Shown in pieces: positions 35,312 to 43,887 of a DNA stretch of 64,000 nt (within the stretch, counting starts at the first letter, position 1; each line of letters starts with the position of its first letter). The stretch lies in NCBI RefSeq assembly GCF_015277855.1, contig NZ_CP063812.1:2418001-2482000 (forward strand), given 5' to 3'. The notes below the pieces were generated by a model that saw nothing but the letters and a program-made list of their open reading frames with translations, was not told the DNA's origin and did not search any database. The position numbers and the translations under genes are program-made. Origin of the DNA: Microbacterium cremeum (lineage in GTDB: Bacteria > Actinomycetota > Actinomycetes > Actinomycetales > Microbacteriaceae).

Positions 35312-36736
35312 ATGCGCCGCACCGCACGACTGTCGCCGTCGGCGAACCAGACGGAGCTCGCCGCGGCTCTGGCGGACCTGCGGGAGTCGCTCGGCATCCC
35401 GACCGGCTTTCCCGCCGATGTCGATGCCGAGGCCCGGCGTGCGGCCGGCGCCCCAGGGGGCGATCTGCCCGATCTCACCGACGTCGAGTTCCTCACGGTC
35501 GACCCGCCCGGATCCACCGACCTCGACCAGGCCATGCACCTCACCGCGACCGCCGACGGCTTCCTGGTCCGCTACGCGATCGCCGACGTGCCGTTCTTCG
35601 TCGCTCCCGGCGGCCCGCTCGACGCCGAGACGCGGCGGCGGGGCCAGACGCTCTACGCCCCCGACGGGCGTGTGCCGTTGCATCCGCCCGTCATCTCGGA
35701 GGATGCGGGTTCGCTGCTGCCCGAGCGCGTGCGCCGCGCGTTCGTGTGGGAGTTCGCGCTCGATACCGACGGCGCGCTGCGTCACACCGACCTCACACGT
35801 GCGCTGATCCGGTCGCGGCGCGCGTGGAGCTACGCCGAGGCGCAGCAGGCGCTCCGCGACGGAACGGCACCCGAGAGCCTCGCACCGCTGCCCGCCATCG
35901 GACGAGCGCTCCTCGCACAGGAGGCTGCGCGCGGCGGCGCATCACTCAACGTCCCCGACCAGGAGGTCGTGCTCACCGAGCACGGGTACGGGCTGGAACG
36001 ACGGATGCCCCTCCCCGTCGAGGACTGGAACGCGCAGCTCTCGCTGCTCACCGGCATGGCGGCCGCGCGCATCATGCTCGACGGCGGGATCGGCATCCTC
36101 CGCACGATGCCCCCTGCAGAAGCCGAGGCGGTCGCCGCCTTCCGGCATCAGACGCAGCTGCTCGGCCTGCCCTGGACGGAGGGCGTCGAGTACGGCGAGT
36201 ACCTGCGCACGCTGGACCGCGACGCCCCCGCCGCGCTCGCCGTGCTCGAGGCCGCCGCGGCGCTGTTCCGCGGCGCCGGGTACGAGGCATTCGACGACGA
36301 GCCGCCGGCGCAGCCGCTGCAGGCCGCACTCGGCGCGCCATACGCGCACGTGACCGCTCCCCTGCGACGGCTCGTCGACCGCTGGGGTCTGCTCATCTGC
36401 GCGGCTCTGACCGACGGCGACGACGTGCCGGGCTGGGTGCGATCCTCCCTCGACGAGCTGCCGCGGGCCATGGCGACGAGCTCCGGGCTCGCGGGGCGAC
36501 TGAACTCCGGCGCGATCGACCGCATCGAGGCGGCCGTGCTCGCCGATCGCGTCGGTCAGGAGTTCGACGCCGTCGTGCTCGCGCAGAACCCATCGCACAC
36601 GCGCATCCAGCTCACGGACCATGCGGTCGAGGCATCCGTCGACGGCGTCTTCGGCGAGCCCGGCCGCGACGTGCGCGTGCGGCTCCTCGCGACGAGCATC
36701 CGCACGGGCACGCTCGCGTTCGAACCCGTCGGCTGA
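35312..36736 (+). CDS. RNB-domain exoribonuclease (RNase II/R family), 474 aa
   Basis: A 3'-to-5' RNA exonuclease with the RNB catalytic signature VDPPGSTDLDQAMHLT (three metal-binding Asp), then PLPVEDWNAQLSLLTGMAAA and PLRRLVDRWGLL. At 474 residues it is much shorter than RNase R and lacks the N-terminal cold-shock domains and C-terminal S1 domain. It belongs to the compact actinobacterial RNB proteins. Leaderless start from TAGGCT. It converges with the PKD-like secreted protein gene. Confidence 0.9.
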   Translation: MRRTARLSPSANQTELAAALADLRESLGIPTGFPADVDAEARRAAGAPGGDLPDLTDVEFLTVDPPGSTDLDQAMHLTATADGFLVRYAIADVPFFVAPGGPLDAETRRRGQTLYAPDGRVPLHPPVISEDAGSLLPERVRRAFVWEFALDTDGALRHTDLTRALIRSRRAWSYAEAQQALRDGTAPESLAPLPAIGRALLAQEAARGGASLNVPDQEVVLTEHGYGLERRMPLPVEDWNAQLSLLTGMAAARIMLDGGIGILRTMPPAEAEAVAAFRHQTQLLGLPWTEGVEYGEYLRTLDRDAPAALAVLEAAAALFRGAGYEAFDDEPPAQPLQAALGAPYAHVTAPLRRLVDRWGLLICAALTDGDDVPGWVRSSLDELPRAMATSSGLAGRLNSGAIDRIEAAVLADRVGQEFDAVVLAQNPSHTRIQLTDHAVEASVDGVFGEPGRDVRVRLLATSIRTGTLAFEPVG

Positions 36737-36790
36737 CGTCCTGATCCCCTCGCGGAGGCGCATGCACGGCGGTCTCGCGGCTGCGGTGCG

Positions 36791-37567
36791 TCAGCAGCCG
36801 GGGCCGGAGGGGTGCTCGACGCAGGTGCGGTCCACGAGCGCGGTGCGCACCTCGACCACACGCACGGGGTAGTCCGCGGAGCGCGCCGTGACGACGCCTT
36901 CGACCGGGCGCCACCCGGTGCCGAAGTCGACCGCGGCTGCGTGTTCGATCGTCACCCCGGTCGCGTAGGTGCCGCGCTCGGCGTAGACGTGGCTCGTGCT
37001 CGTGGGAGTGAACTGCGCGAGACCGGATGCCTCCCACGACGTCCCCCCGGACGCCGCACGCAGCGTCGACCCATCGCCGTAGCTGAAGACGAACGCGATC
37101 GGAGTGAACCGCACGGTCACCGGGTAGCCGAGCAGAGTCCCGGTGAGCTGCTGTTCTGAGGCGGTGGCGACGAAGTTCGCGGGCATGCCGACCACTCCGA
37201 AACCGGCCGGTTCCCCACCGAGGGCGGGGGTGGCGGGGCGGAACGACACCAGATCGGCCAGCGTCACCACCGGGAACCCCGGATCGACGGGCTCCGCCGG
37301 CAGATCAGGCATGAGACACGACCCGGTCCCTGAGTCACACTGTCGTCCCGGATCGGGCCGGCTCCAGATCTGCGGTTCGCGTGTGTCGCCCGGCTGAGGT
37401 CCATTCCCCTGGCTCGCGCCAGGATCAGTGCGGCCACTCGCCAAGTGAACCTCGTCGCCAGTGTTCAGAATCTCCGGACAGCCAGTTGTCTGTGCCTGAA
37501 CCGCGCCACAATCCGGGCCATTCTGAATCGGGCCGGCGAGCACCAATGCGAGCAGGAGCGTCAGCAC
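36791..37567 (-). CDS. secreted protein with PKD-like region, 258 aa
   Basis: A hydrophobic N-terminus (LTLLLALVLAGPI) suggests export. The first half is Cys-containing and low complexity. The second half has a PKD-like pattern (FVFSYGDGST, later TSHVYAERGTYATGVTIEH), an immunoglobulin-like fold found on bacterial surfaces. The GTG start at 37567 has GGAGA upstream and overlaps the stop of the lipoprotein gene by seven bases, so the pair is coupled. Function unknown; an envelope role is likely. Confidence 0.75.
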   Translation of the reverse strand: MLTLLLALVLAGPIQNGPDCGAVQAQTTGCPEILNTGDEVHLASGRTDPGASQGNGPQPGDTREPQIWSRPDPGRQCDSGTGSCLMPDLPAEPVDPGFPVVTLADLVSFRPATPALGGEPAGFGVVGMPANFVATASEQQLTGTLLGYPVTVRFTPIAFVFSYGDGSTLRAASGGTSWEASGLAQFTPTSTSHVYAERGTYATGVTIEHAAAVDFGTGWRPVEGVVTARSADYPVRVVEVRTALVDRTCVEHPSGPGC

Positions 37568-38085
37568 TCGCCAATCTCCGCTACTTCGCTGCGTTCGATG
37601 GTGAGTGACTCGCCCGCAGGCACCAGGTATACGTGGAGGAGCGTCAGATCCGCACGCTCGGGGGACGTGACATCCTCCCCCTCACGGTCGAGCACCCGAA
37701 CCTCTGCGGCGTTGATACACACCCTGAGTTCCACTTCGCCGGTTCTCGGTTGGGCCGCAAGGTGGTCGACGCGGTCCACTACGCCGTCGCCGACAGGCCG
37801 CAAGCCAGCCGCGTCGAGGTCACGTTGAGCCGCGAGTTCACTCTCAAAGGCACTTCCAGAAAGAAACGCCAACGGGTCAGGTTCGGACTGCGGGTCAGTA
37901 CGCCGCGCGTTCACCGCGTCGATGTACGCCCGATAGGTTTCCTCCGCGGCGGCGAAGGCCTCTTCCTCACTCGAGAACACGGCCGTCGGCGTGGGCGTGG
38001 GCTCCGGCGTCGAGCCGAAGCACCCGGCCAGCGCGATGATCGAAACCGCCACCAAGGCGGCCGCCCCCGTCGCTCGCAGAATCAC
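37561..38085 (-). CDS. predicted lipoprotein, 174 aa
   Basis: N-terminus MILRATGAAALVAVSIIALAGCFG: the lipobox LAGC places the lipid-modified Cys at about residue 22, followed by a Pro/Thr linker (STPEPTPTPTA). The mature part contains EEAFAAAEETYRAYIDAVNARR, a pattern common in small actinobacterial lipoproteins with NTF2-like folds. Start GTG at 38085, six bases after TACGGT, leaderless. It overlaps the PKD-like gene and probably works with it at the cell surface. Confidence 0.82.
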   Translation of the reverse strand: MILRATGAAALVAVSIIALAGCFGSTPEPTPTPTAVFSSEEEAFAAAEETYRAYIDAVNARRTDPQSEPDPLAFLSGSAFESELAAQRDLDAAGLRPVGDGVVDRVDHLAAQPRTGEVELRVCINAAEVRVLDREGEDVTSPERADLTLLHVYLVPAGESLTIERSEVAEIGEC

Positions 38086-38091
38086 CCGACC

Positions 38092-38097
38092 ACCGTA
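38092..38097 (-). promoter_or_regulatory. -10 box TACGGT of the lipoprotein/PKD unit
   Basis: TACGGT on the minus strand ends six bases before the GTG at 38085, predicting a leaderless two-gene transcript. Confidence 0.6.
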
Positions 38098-38238
38098 ACC
38101 GGCCCAGGCGAGCCGGCCTGCGAGTTCTCCACAGCCCCCTCCGGCGACGCACCGATAGTCGTCCGATCATGGCGACTGTTATCGAGCTGTTACATGATTC
38201 GGATCAAGACAGACTCGAACACTACTTCGAGTGTCGGT

Positions 38239-38250
38239 GGTCGTTGAGAG
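38239..38250 (+). repeat. half REP word GGTCGTTGAGAG upstream of the HNH gene
   Basis: Resembles the GGTCGTTGAGCG arm of the repeat at 17762-17847 but is isolated, eight bases before the HNH gene start. It may act as a leader or be a decayed repeat. Confidence 0.3.
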
Positions 38251-38258
38251 CATGAAGT

Positions 38259-39839
38259 ATGACGTTCTTCTCCGAGATGCAGGCGGCGCTGGATGCGCTG
38301 CGCGCGGCACTCGGGGACGATGTCGACGGCGTCGATGTGCCGTCAGCGGTGCGCGGCCTCGCCGATGACGGAGTGGTCTCGGTGATCGAGCACGCGACCG
38401 CTCTGGTGCGCGGCGCCGAGTCGGTGCGGATCGCGGCGTCGGGCACGGTGGCCGAACGCTCCACTCGTGACGCGGGCCACGATGGTCTGGCGCAGAAGCG
38501 TGGTCATCGGTCGCCGGTGTCGCTGATCCAGGACCTCACCGGAACCACCCGCGCGGATGCGGTCAAGCAGGTGCGGCTCGGTGAGGCGCTCGCGGCGGGA
38601 ATGCTGCCCGCCGCGGAGGACTCCCCCGCGACCGAAGCGGACGCGGGAACAGGTTCTGACACGGATGCCGCCGAACCGGCCGGCGTGCCGTCGCGGCCCT
38701 GGCACGCCGTACTCGGCGACGCCCTGATGACGGGTGCTCTCACGTCGGCGCAGCACGACGCGATCCTTCGCGGGCTCGGCGAACCACCCGTCCCCGCAGC
38801 CGCCGCCGAGGCGGACTCGGCAGCCGAAGACGAGCCTGCCGTGTCCGCTGCCGACGACACCGCGTCCGAGGCTGCAGGGGTGCGGGCGGCGTGGGAGACC
38901 GCGGCGGTGCAGTTGATCGGTGAGGCGGGGGTGCGCACCGTGGAGGAGCTCGCGTCCGCGGCGCGCGCGATCCGTGACCTGCTCGACCCGACCGGCGCGC
39001 AGCAACGGTTCGAGCAACGGTTCGAAGCACGCTCGTTCCGCCGGTGGACCGATCGCGACGGCATCCGCCACGGCAGCTTCACCTTCGACGACGAAGGCGG
39101 CGCCTGGATCGAAGCGATCATCGACACCGCCCTGCGCCCCCGCCGCGGCGGACCACGCTTCGTCGACCCGGACGAGAAAGCCCGCGCCGAGCAACTCACC
39201 ACCGACCCCCGCAGCAACGACCAACTCGCCTACGACCTGCTCCTGGACGTGCTACGCGCCGGCGCGCTCGCCGACACCGACACCGTGTTCGGGACACGAC
39301 AAGCAGGAATCCGCATCGTCACCACCACCGCCGCGCTCGACGACGCCACCACCGGCCGGGCGGCGGTCGCGCTCCTCGAAGACACCGACACCACCCTCCC
39401 CGGCTGGCTGGTCGCCCGGCACACCTGCGACACCACCACCCGCACCATCACCCTCGACCCCGACGGGAACCCCCTCGACCTCGGCCGCGAAGCCCGCCTG
39501 TTCACCCCGAAACAACGCCTCACCCTCGCCATCCGCGACGGCGGATGCCGCTGGACCGACTGCGACCGACCCGCCAGCTACTGCGAAGCCCACCACATCG
39601 ACCCCTACAGCGAAGGCGGCCGCACCGACATCGACCGCGGCATCCTGCTCTGCCGCTGGCACCACACCCAACTCCACCACGGCGGCTGGCGCATCACCCG
39701 CACCCACAAAGAAGACTTCCACCTCCACCCACCCCAGGGACACCGCAGCCAGCCCACCGCCCTGCCCGCCCGACTCACCCGCCGCTACGCCTTCGGCGAC
39801 CTCCAACCCCCACCCCGAAGATTCCACCCCGCCGCCTGA
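38259..39839 (+). CDS. DUF222/HNH endonuclease signature protein (13E12 repeat family), 526 aa
   Basis: The N-terminal DUF222 domain (about 20-330) is followed by a C-terminal HNH motif: CRWTDCDRPASYCEAHHIDP, then LCRWHHTQLHHGGW. The paired Cys residues bind zinc and the His-Asn-His set would cut DNA. The family is multicopy in Microbacteriaceae and mycobacteria (13E12 repeats), and its role is undefined. An acidic, variable insert (about 120-210) separates two parts. From about 39060 on, third codon positions are overwhelmingly C and the strand is very G-poor compared with neighbours, which may reflect transfer or selection. The ribosome site before the ATG is weak. Confidence 0.85.
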   Translation: MTFFSEMQAALDALRAALGDDVDGVDVPSAVRGLADDGVVSVIEHATALVRGAESVRIAASGTVAERSTRDAGHDGLAQKRGHRSPVSLIQDLTGTTRADAVKQVRLGEALAAGMLPAAEDSPATEADAGTGSDTDAAEPAGVPSRPWHAVLGDALMTGALTSAQHDAILRGLGEPPVPAAAAEADSAAEDEPAVSAADDTASEAAGVRAAWETAAVQLIGEAGVRTVEELASAARAIRDLLDPTGAQQRFEQRFEARSFRRWTDRDGIRHGSFTFDDEGGAWIEAIIDTALRPRRGGPRFVDPDEKARAEQLTTDPRSNDQLAYDLLLDVLRAGALADTDTVFGTRQAGIRIVTTTAALDDATTGRAAVALLEDTDTTLPGWLVARHTCDTTTRTITLDPDGNPLDLGREARLFTPKQRLTLAIRDGGCRWTDCDRPASYCEAHHIDPYSEGGRTDIDRGILLCRWHHTQLHHGGWRITRTHKEDFHLHPPQGHRSQPTALPARLTRRYAFGDLQPPPRRFHPAA

Positions 39840-39850
39840 TCGCCCGTCGA

Positions 39851-40306
39851 CTACTCGCCGCGTCCCGTCGCGCCCCACTGCTCCATCGCGGCACGCAGGT
39901 GCGACGGAGTGAGCATGAACAGCGGCTCGATCTCCTCCCACCCGGGTTCTTTGACGCGGCGACTGAATGCCGCATGCTCGGCGTCCACCGGGTTCGACTC
40001 GTCCAGCCCGCCCCCGCCCTCACCCATGAGCGCGAAATGGTAGATCCACAACGAACCGTCGGCCTCGCGATGCCGGAACGTCGCCTCGAACACCGCCCGC
40101 TCGGCAGGGAGCGTCTCGAGGCATTCGTCGTAGCGCGCCGTCAGCGTCGCCATCCACTCCTCGAGCTCGCCCTCCATGCCGTCAGCCACCCGTGCCCGGC
40201 TCAGCTCCAGCCGCAACCCCGGCGGAACCGTCGTCGGCATCGCGAACCCCGCGAAGTCACGAGGAACCGGCCGGAAGGGAATCCTCGGCACCGCGTCATC
40301 GGTCAT
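39851..40306 (-). CDS. DUF6176 family protein, 151 aa
   Basis: Recognised by ELSRARVADGMEGELEEWM, RYDECLETLPAERAVFEATF, READGSLWIYHFALMGEGG and LDESNPVDAEH. This looks like a ferredoxin-like, small-molecule or stress-type domain of unknown function. I use the ATG at 40306 with GAGAGGG upstream rather than the longer frame. It converges with the HNH gene (11-bp gap) and lies 41 bp after the kinase-like gene in the same direction. Confidence 0.78.
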   Translation of the reverse strand: MTDDAVPRIPFRPVPRDFAGFAMPTTVPPGLRLELSRARVADGMEGELEEWMATLTARYDECLETLPAERAVFEATFRHREADGSLWIYHFALMGEGGGGLDESNPVDAEHAAFSRRVKEPGWEEIEPLFMLTPSHLRAAMEQWGATGRGE

Positions 40307-40347
40307 GATCAGAACCCTCTCACTCCGAACGACCGCCGTCCCCGCCG

Positions 40348-41211
40348 TCAGCCGTCGAGGCCGTCGAGGCCGTCGAAGTCCGCCAGCGCCTCCGCGATCA
40401 TCCGATGACCCTGCGCCTCGAACGGCGCGTCGCCCACCTGATACGCCCACGCGGCGGTGCCGATCGCCTCGCGAAGACGCACGAGGAGCCATTCCGACGG
40501 ATGCCGCGGATCGCAGCCGTAGCCGTCGAGGAAGGCGTCTTCACACGCCGGCGCGGCTCGCCACTCCTGCGCCGCGAGGCGCGCGAAGTCGGTCACTGCG
40601 GGCCGGAACGCGAAACGCCCGAAGTCGATCACCCGCACCTCCCCCCGCTCGACCAGCCAGTTGCGGGGCTGCCAGTCCCCGTGCGTCGGCACGAGCGGCG
40701 CACCCACCGGCGGCAGCGACGCGAGAGCGAACCGCAACCTCGCCTCGACGTCGGGCGCGATCGCGTGGGCCGAGTCGAGCCAGGCCATCGCGCGGCGCGT
40801 GGCCGCGGCATCCGTCCCCTCCGACGGGCGGCTCACCTGGTCATGGAACGCGCGGAGCAGCTCGCCCGCGCGGCGATGCACAGCCGGGTCGGTCGCAGCG
40901 GGCGTGCGGTACGCCAGCTCGCCGGGCAGCCGATCGACGACCAGGATGCGTGCGTCGTGGTCGAGGTGGAGCAGCCGCGGCGCGCGGCCGGCCGACGCCC
41001 ACACGTCCACCAGCCCAGACTCGTACGCCTCCGCCTCACGCCCGAAATGGTGGTTCGCCGGCGCGGTCGCCTTGACGACCACCTCGCGCCCGCGATCGCG
41101 CGCGTGCAGCACGACGGTGTCGACGAGGTTCCAGCTGAGATCGGCCACGACCTCGGCGCCCGGCATCCACCCGGCCAGACACGCCCGCTGGTCGACGGTG
41201 AGGCGATCCAC
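40348..41211 (-). CDS. aminoglycoside-phosphotransferase-family kinase, 287 aa
   Basis: The protein-kinase-like APH fold is shown by VVKATAPANHHFGREAEAYESG (nucleotide Lys), the catalytic HGDWQPRNWL (about residues 177-186) and VIDFGRFAF (metal Asp). Such kinases phosphorylate small molecules, sometimes antibiotics, but nothing indicates resistance here. It starts at a GTG eight bases after the ispG stop, so it is probably co-transcribed with ispG. The last residues repeat GLDGLDG. Confidence 0.82.
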   Translation of the reverse strand: MDRLTVDQRACLAGWMPGAEVVADLSWNLVDTVVLHARDRGREVVVKATAPANHHFGREAEAYESGLVDVWASAGRAPRLLHLDHDARILVVDRLPGELAYRTPAATDPAVHRRAGELLRAFHDQVSRPSEGTDAAATRRAMAWLDSAHAIAPDVEARLRFALASLPPVGAPLVPTHGDWQPRNWLVERGEVRVIDFGRFAFRPAVTDFARLAAQEWRAAPACEDAFLDGYGCDPRHPSEWLLVRLREAIGTAAWAYQVGDAPFEAQGHRMIAEALADFDGLDGLDG

Positions 41212-41219
41212 GCCCGGGC

Positions 41220-42371
41220 TCAGGACGTGACGACCTGCGCGGTTCCGACCGGCGCGCTCGGCCCCATCTCGTCGGCGATGCGGTTCGCCTCCTCGATGAG
41301 AGTCGCGACGATCTCGGACTCGGGCACCGTCTTGATGACCTGGCCCTTGACGAAGATCTGGCCCTTGCCGTTGCCGGAGGCGACACCGAGGTCGGCCTCA
41401 CGCGCCTCGCCGGGACCGTTCACGACGCACCCCATGACGGCCACGCGCAGCGGCACGGTCATGTCCTTGAGTCCCTCGGTGACGTTGTCGGCCAGCGTGT
41501 AGACGTCCACCTGCGCGCGACCGCACGACGGGCACGAGACGATCTCGAGCTTGCGCTCACGGAGGTTCAGCGACTGCAGGATCTGGTGCCCGACCTTGAC
41601 CTCCTCGGCCGGAGGAGCCGACAGCGACACGCGGATCGTGTCGCCGATGCCCTCGCCGAGCAGGATGCCGAACGCCGTCGCCGACTTGATCGTGCCCTGG
41701 AACGCCGGGCCCGCCTCGGTCACGCCGAGGTGCAGCGGCCAGTCGCCCCGCTCGGCGAGCAGCCGGTACGCCTTGACCATCACCACGGGGTCGTTGTGCT
41801 TGACCGAGATCTTGAAGTCGTGGAAGTCGTGCTCCTCGAAGAGCGACGCCTCCCACACCGCGCTCTCCATGAGCGCCTCGGGGGTCGCCTTGCCGTATTT
41901 CTCGAGCAGCCGCTTGTCGAGCGAGCCCGCGTTGACCCCGATACGGAGAGACACGCCCGCGGTCTTGGCCGCCGCCGCGATCTCGCCGACCTTGTCGTCG
42001 AACTGCCGGATGTTGCCGGGGTTCACGCGCACCGCCGCGCACCCGGCGTCGATCGCCTGGAACACGTACTTCGGCTGGAAGTGGATGTCGGCGATCACCG
42101 GGATCTGGCTCTTCGCCGCGATGATGTGGAGCACGTCCGCGTCGTCCTGCGACGGCACGGCCACGCGCACGATCTCGCATCCCGACGCCGTGAGCTCGGC
42201 GATCTGCTGCAGCGTCGCGTTGATGTTCGTCGTGGGCGTGGTCGTCATCGACTGCACGCTCACCGGCGCGTCGCCGCCGACGAGCACCTTGCCGACCTTG
42301 ATCTGACGGCTCTTGCGGCGGGGGGCGAGAGTTTCAGGGACCTTGGGCATCCCGAGATTCACGGCTGGCAC
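41220..42371 (-). CDS. ispG: (E)-4-hydroxy-3-methylbut-2-enyl-diphosphate synthase IspG, 383 aa
   Basis: [4Fe-4S] enzyme of the MEP isoprenoid pathway, converting MEcPP to HMBPP. Family segments: [32 protein letters not shown], and the cluster Cys residues in [16 protein letters not shown] and [18 protein letters not shown]. The GTG at 42371 is taken because a TAGGCT box precedes it by seven bases; the open frame runs far upstream only by chance. In most actinobacteria it follows dxr and rseP directly; here it is 3.6 kb from rseP. Confidence 0.96.
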   Translation of the reverse strand: MPAVNLGMPKVPETLAPRRKSRQIKVGKVLVGGDAPVSVQSMTTTPTTNINATLQQIAELTASGCEIVRVAVPSQDDADVLHIIAAKSQIPVIADIHFQPKYVFQAIDAGCAAVRVNPGNIRQFDDKVGEIAAAAKTAGVSLRIGVNAGSLDKRLLEKYGKATPEALMESAVWEASLFEEHDFHDFKISVKHNDPVVMVKAYRLLAERGDWPLHLGVTEAGPAFQGTIKSATAFGILLGEGIGDTIRVSLSAPPAEEVKVGHQILQSLNLRERKLEIVSCPSCGRAQVDVYTLADNVTEGLKDMTVPLRVAVMGCVVNGPGEAREADLGVASGNGKGQIFVKGQVIKTVPESEIVATLIEEANRIADEMGPSAPVGTAQVVTS

Positions 42372-42378
42372 GCCATAG

Positions 42379-42384
42379 AGCCTA
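42379..42384 (-). promoter_or_regulatory. -10 box TAGGCT of ispG
   Basis: TAGGCT on the minus strand ends seven bases before the ispG GTG; this sets the start codon. Confidence 0.62.
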
Positions 42385-42472
42385 CGCGCGAGTCGTGGGC
42401 GCCGGCTGGCCGGGGGCTGAGCGGATGCCGAGGCCGAGGCATCCGTCGTCTCGCCGCGTCGCGCAGACAGTG

Positions 42473-42478
42473 TAAGTT
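42473..42478 (+). promoter_or_regulatory. -10 box TAAGTT of the ltrA-like gene
   Basis: TAAGTT ends seven bases before the ATG at 42486, leaderless. Confidence 0.58.
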
Positions 42479-42485
42479 TCCCGCC

Positions 42486-43718
42486 ATGAGCCTGAGCCAC
42501 CATCTCGGACGCATGACCGGCAGGAACCCGGACGAGGCGCACCGCGGTGCGACACCGCTGGAGCTGCTGTTCGACCTCGTGTTCGTCGTCGCCTTCAGCC
42601 AGATCGGCACGCAGGCGGCGCACTATCTCGAGCTGGGGAACGTCTCGACGGCGCTCACCGGCATCGCGTTCTCGACGTTCGCGGTCACGTGGGCGTGGAT
42701 CAACTACTCGTGGCTCGCGTCGGCGTACGACACCGACGACGCGTTCTTCCGTATCGCGACGCTCATCATCATGGTCGGCGTCCTCATCGTCGCCCTCGGC
42801 GTACCCGATGTGTTCCATTCGATCGACGAGGGGCTCGTCTTCGACAACACGGTCATGGTCGCCGGATACGTGGTGATGCGCATCGCGACCGTGGCGCTGT
42901 GGATCCGCGCCGCCCGGCACGACGAGAAGCGCCGCAAGACCTGCGTCGCGTACGCCGTGAACGTCTCGATCGCCCAGGTGGGGTGGATCGCGCTCATCTT
43001 CCTCAACCTGCCGCTCGGGATCACGCTCGTCCTCACGACGCTCCTGTCGCTGTTCGAGCTGGCCGGCCCGTACTTCGCCGAGAAGCGGTACGGCCCGACG
43101 CCCTGGCACGCGCACCACATCGCCGAGCGCTACGGACTCCTCGTCATCATCACGCTCGGCGAGGTGATCCTCGGCACGATCCTCGCGATCTCGGCGGTGA
43201 TCGAGGAGGACGGCTGGTCGGCCGAGGCGGCGCTCGTCGCCTTCGGCGGCACGGCGCTCGCGTTCGGCATGTGGTGGAACTACTTCGCGATCCCGTGGGG
43301 TGAGGTGCTCAAGCATCACCGCTGGCGCGGGTTCCCGTGGGGCTACCTGCACCTGTTCGTCTTCGGATCCCTCGTGACGGTCGGCGCAGGGCTCCACGTC
43401 GCGTCCTACGTCATCACCGACCACGCGCACGTGGACGCCACCTTCGCGGTGCTGAGCATCGCGATCCCGGTGCTCGTGTTCGAGACGTTCCTGTTCGGGA
43501 TCTACGCCCTCACCGTGATGCAGTTCGACCCGTTCCACGTCTGGCTCTATCTCGGTGCGGTCGCCGCGCTGGTGGTGAGCGTCATCGCGGTGTCGCTCGG
43601 CGCCTCGATGGGCGTCGCGCTGCTGCTCATCGCGTGCTCCCCCGCCGTCGTGGTCGTCGGGTACGAGACCGTCGGCTGGCGCCACGGCGCCGAGATGCTC
43701 GAGCGCGCGACCCGCTGA
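42486..43718 (+). CDS. low temperature requirement A (LtrA) family membrane protein, 410 aa
   Basis: The LtrA signature [16 protein letters not shown] near the N-terminus and LGEVILGT in the middle identify the family. About eleven membrane helices. LtrA was named in Listeria for growth in the cold; the molecular function is unknown. The start is the ATG at 42486, seven bases after TAAGTT. It is divergent from ispG, 115 bp apart, and ends 42 bp before the trp leader. Confidence 0.88.
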   Translation: MSLSHHLGRMTGRNPDEAHRGATPLELLFDLVFVVAFSQIGTQAAHYLELGNVSTALTGIAFSTFAVTWAWINYSWLASAYDTDDAFFRIATLIIMVGVLIVALGVPDVFHSIDEGLVFDNTVMVAGYVVMRIATVALWIRAARHDEKRRKTCVAYAVNVSIAQVGWIALIFLNLPLGITLVLTTLLSLFELAGPYFAEKRYGPTPWHAHHIAERYGLLVIITLGEVILGTILAISAVIEEDGWSAEAALVAFGGTALAFGMWWNYFAIPWGEVLKHHRWRGFPWGYLHLFVFGSLVTVGAGLHVASYVITDHAHVDATFAVLSIAIPVLVFETFLFGIYALTVMQFDPFHVWLYLGAVAALVVSVIAVSLGASMGVALLLIACSPAVVVVGYETVGWRHGAEMLERATR

Positions 43719-43748
43719 CGCCCGCCCGGACGGGCTGAGCACGTGTGG

Positions 43749-43754
43749 TAGGTT
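43749..43754 (+). promoter_or_regulatory. -10 box TAGGTT of the trp leader
   Basis: TAGGTT, preceded by TG (extended -10), ends six bases before the leader-peptide ATG, so the leader peptide itself is leaderless. Confidence 0.65.
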
Positions 43755-43760
43755 CGGCGC

Positions 43761-43796
43761 ATGTCCGCGAACCTCTCCTGGTGGCTCACCGCATAG
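43761..43796 (+). CDS. trpL: trp operon leader peptide, 11 aa
   Basis: Reads [11 protein letters not shown] followed by TAG. Tandem Trp codons at positions 7 and 8 (43779-43784) are the sensor of tryptophan supply. It is translated from a leaderless start, and the stop codon lies in the loop of the first hairpin of the attenuator. Similar Trp-rich leaders precede trpE in Corynebacterium and Streptomyces. Confidence 0.85.
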   Translation: MSANLSWWLTA

Positions 43797-43845
43797 GCGG
43801 TGGGTTTCGCGCGACTCAGACCGCCTCCGGGGCGGTCTTCTTTTT
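43787..43845 (+). promoter_or_regulatory. trp transcription attenuator
   Basis: Segment 1 CACCGC (43787-43792) pairs with segment 2 GCGGTG (43797-43802). Segment 2, as GGCGGT (43796-43801), can instead pair with segment 3 ACCGCC (43820-43825). Segment 3, within AGACCGCC (43818-43825), otherwise pairs with GGCGGTCT (43831-43838) to form an 8-bp terminator stem followed by TCTTTTT. Ribosome stalling on the Trp codons would block segment 1 and favour the 2:3 antiterminator. Confidence 0.82.
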
Positions 43846-43863
43846 CGTAAGGGACGCCTCCCC

Positions 43864-43887
43864 ATGACGAAAGAACCACAGCCATGA
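43864..43887 (+). CDS. possible 7-codon upstream ORF coupled to trpE-G
   Basis: ATG at 43864 begins MTKEPQP, and its TGA overlaps the anthranilate synthase ATG (ATGA). AAGGGA lies nine bases upstream. It could feed ribosomes to the main start by coupling. It may equally be chance, because GAAAG inside it can serve the main gene as a ribosome site. Confidence 0.3.
   Translation: MTKEPQP

Noticed and set aside
40348..41211. Antibiotic-resistance gene
   Set aside because: APH-fold kinases are diverse; this one follows ispG in a housekeeping context and shows no marker of a known resistance subfamily.
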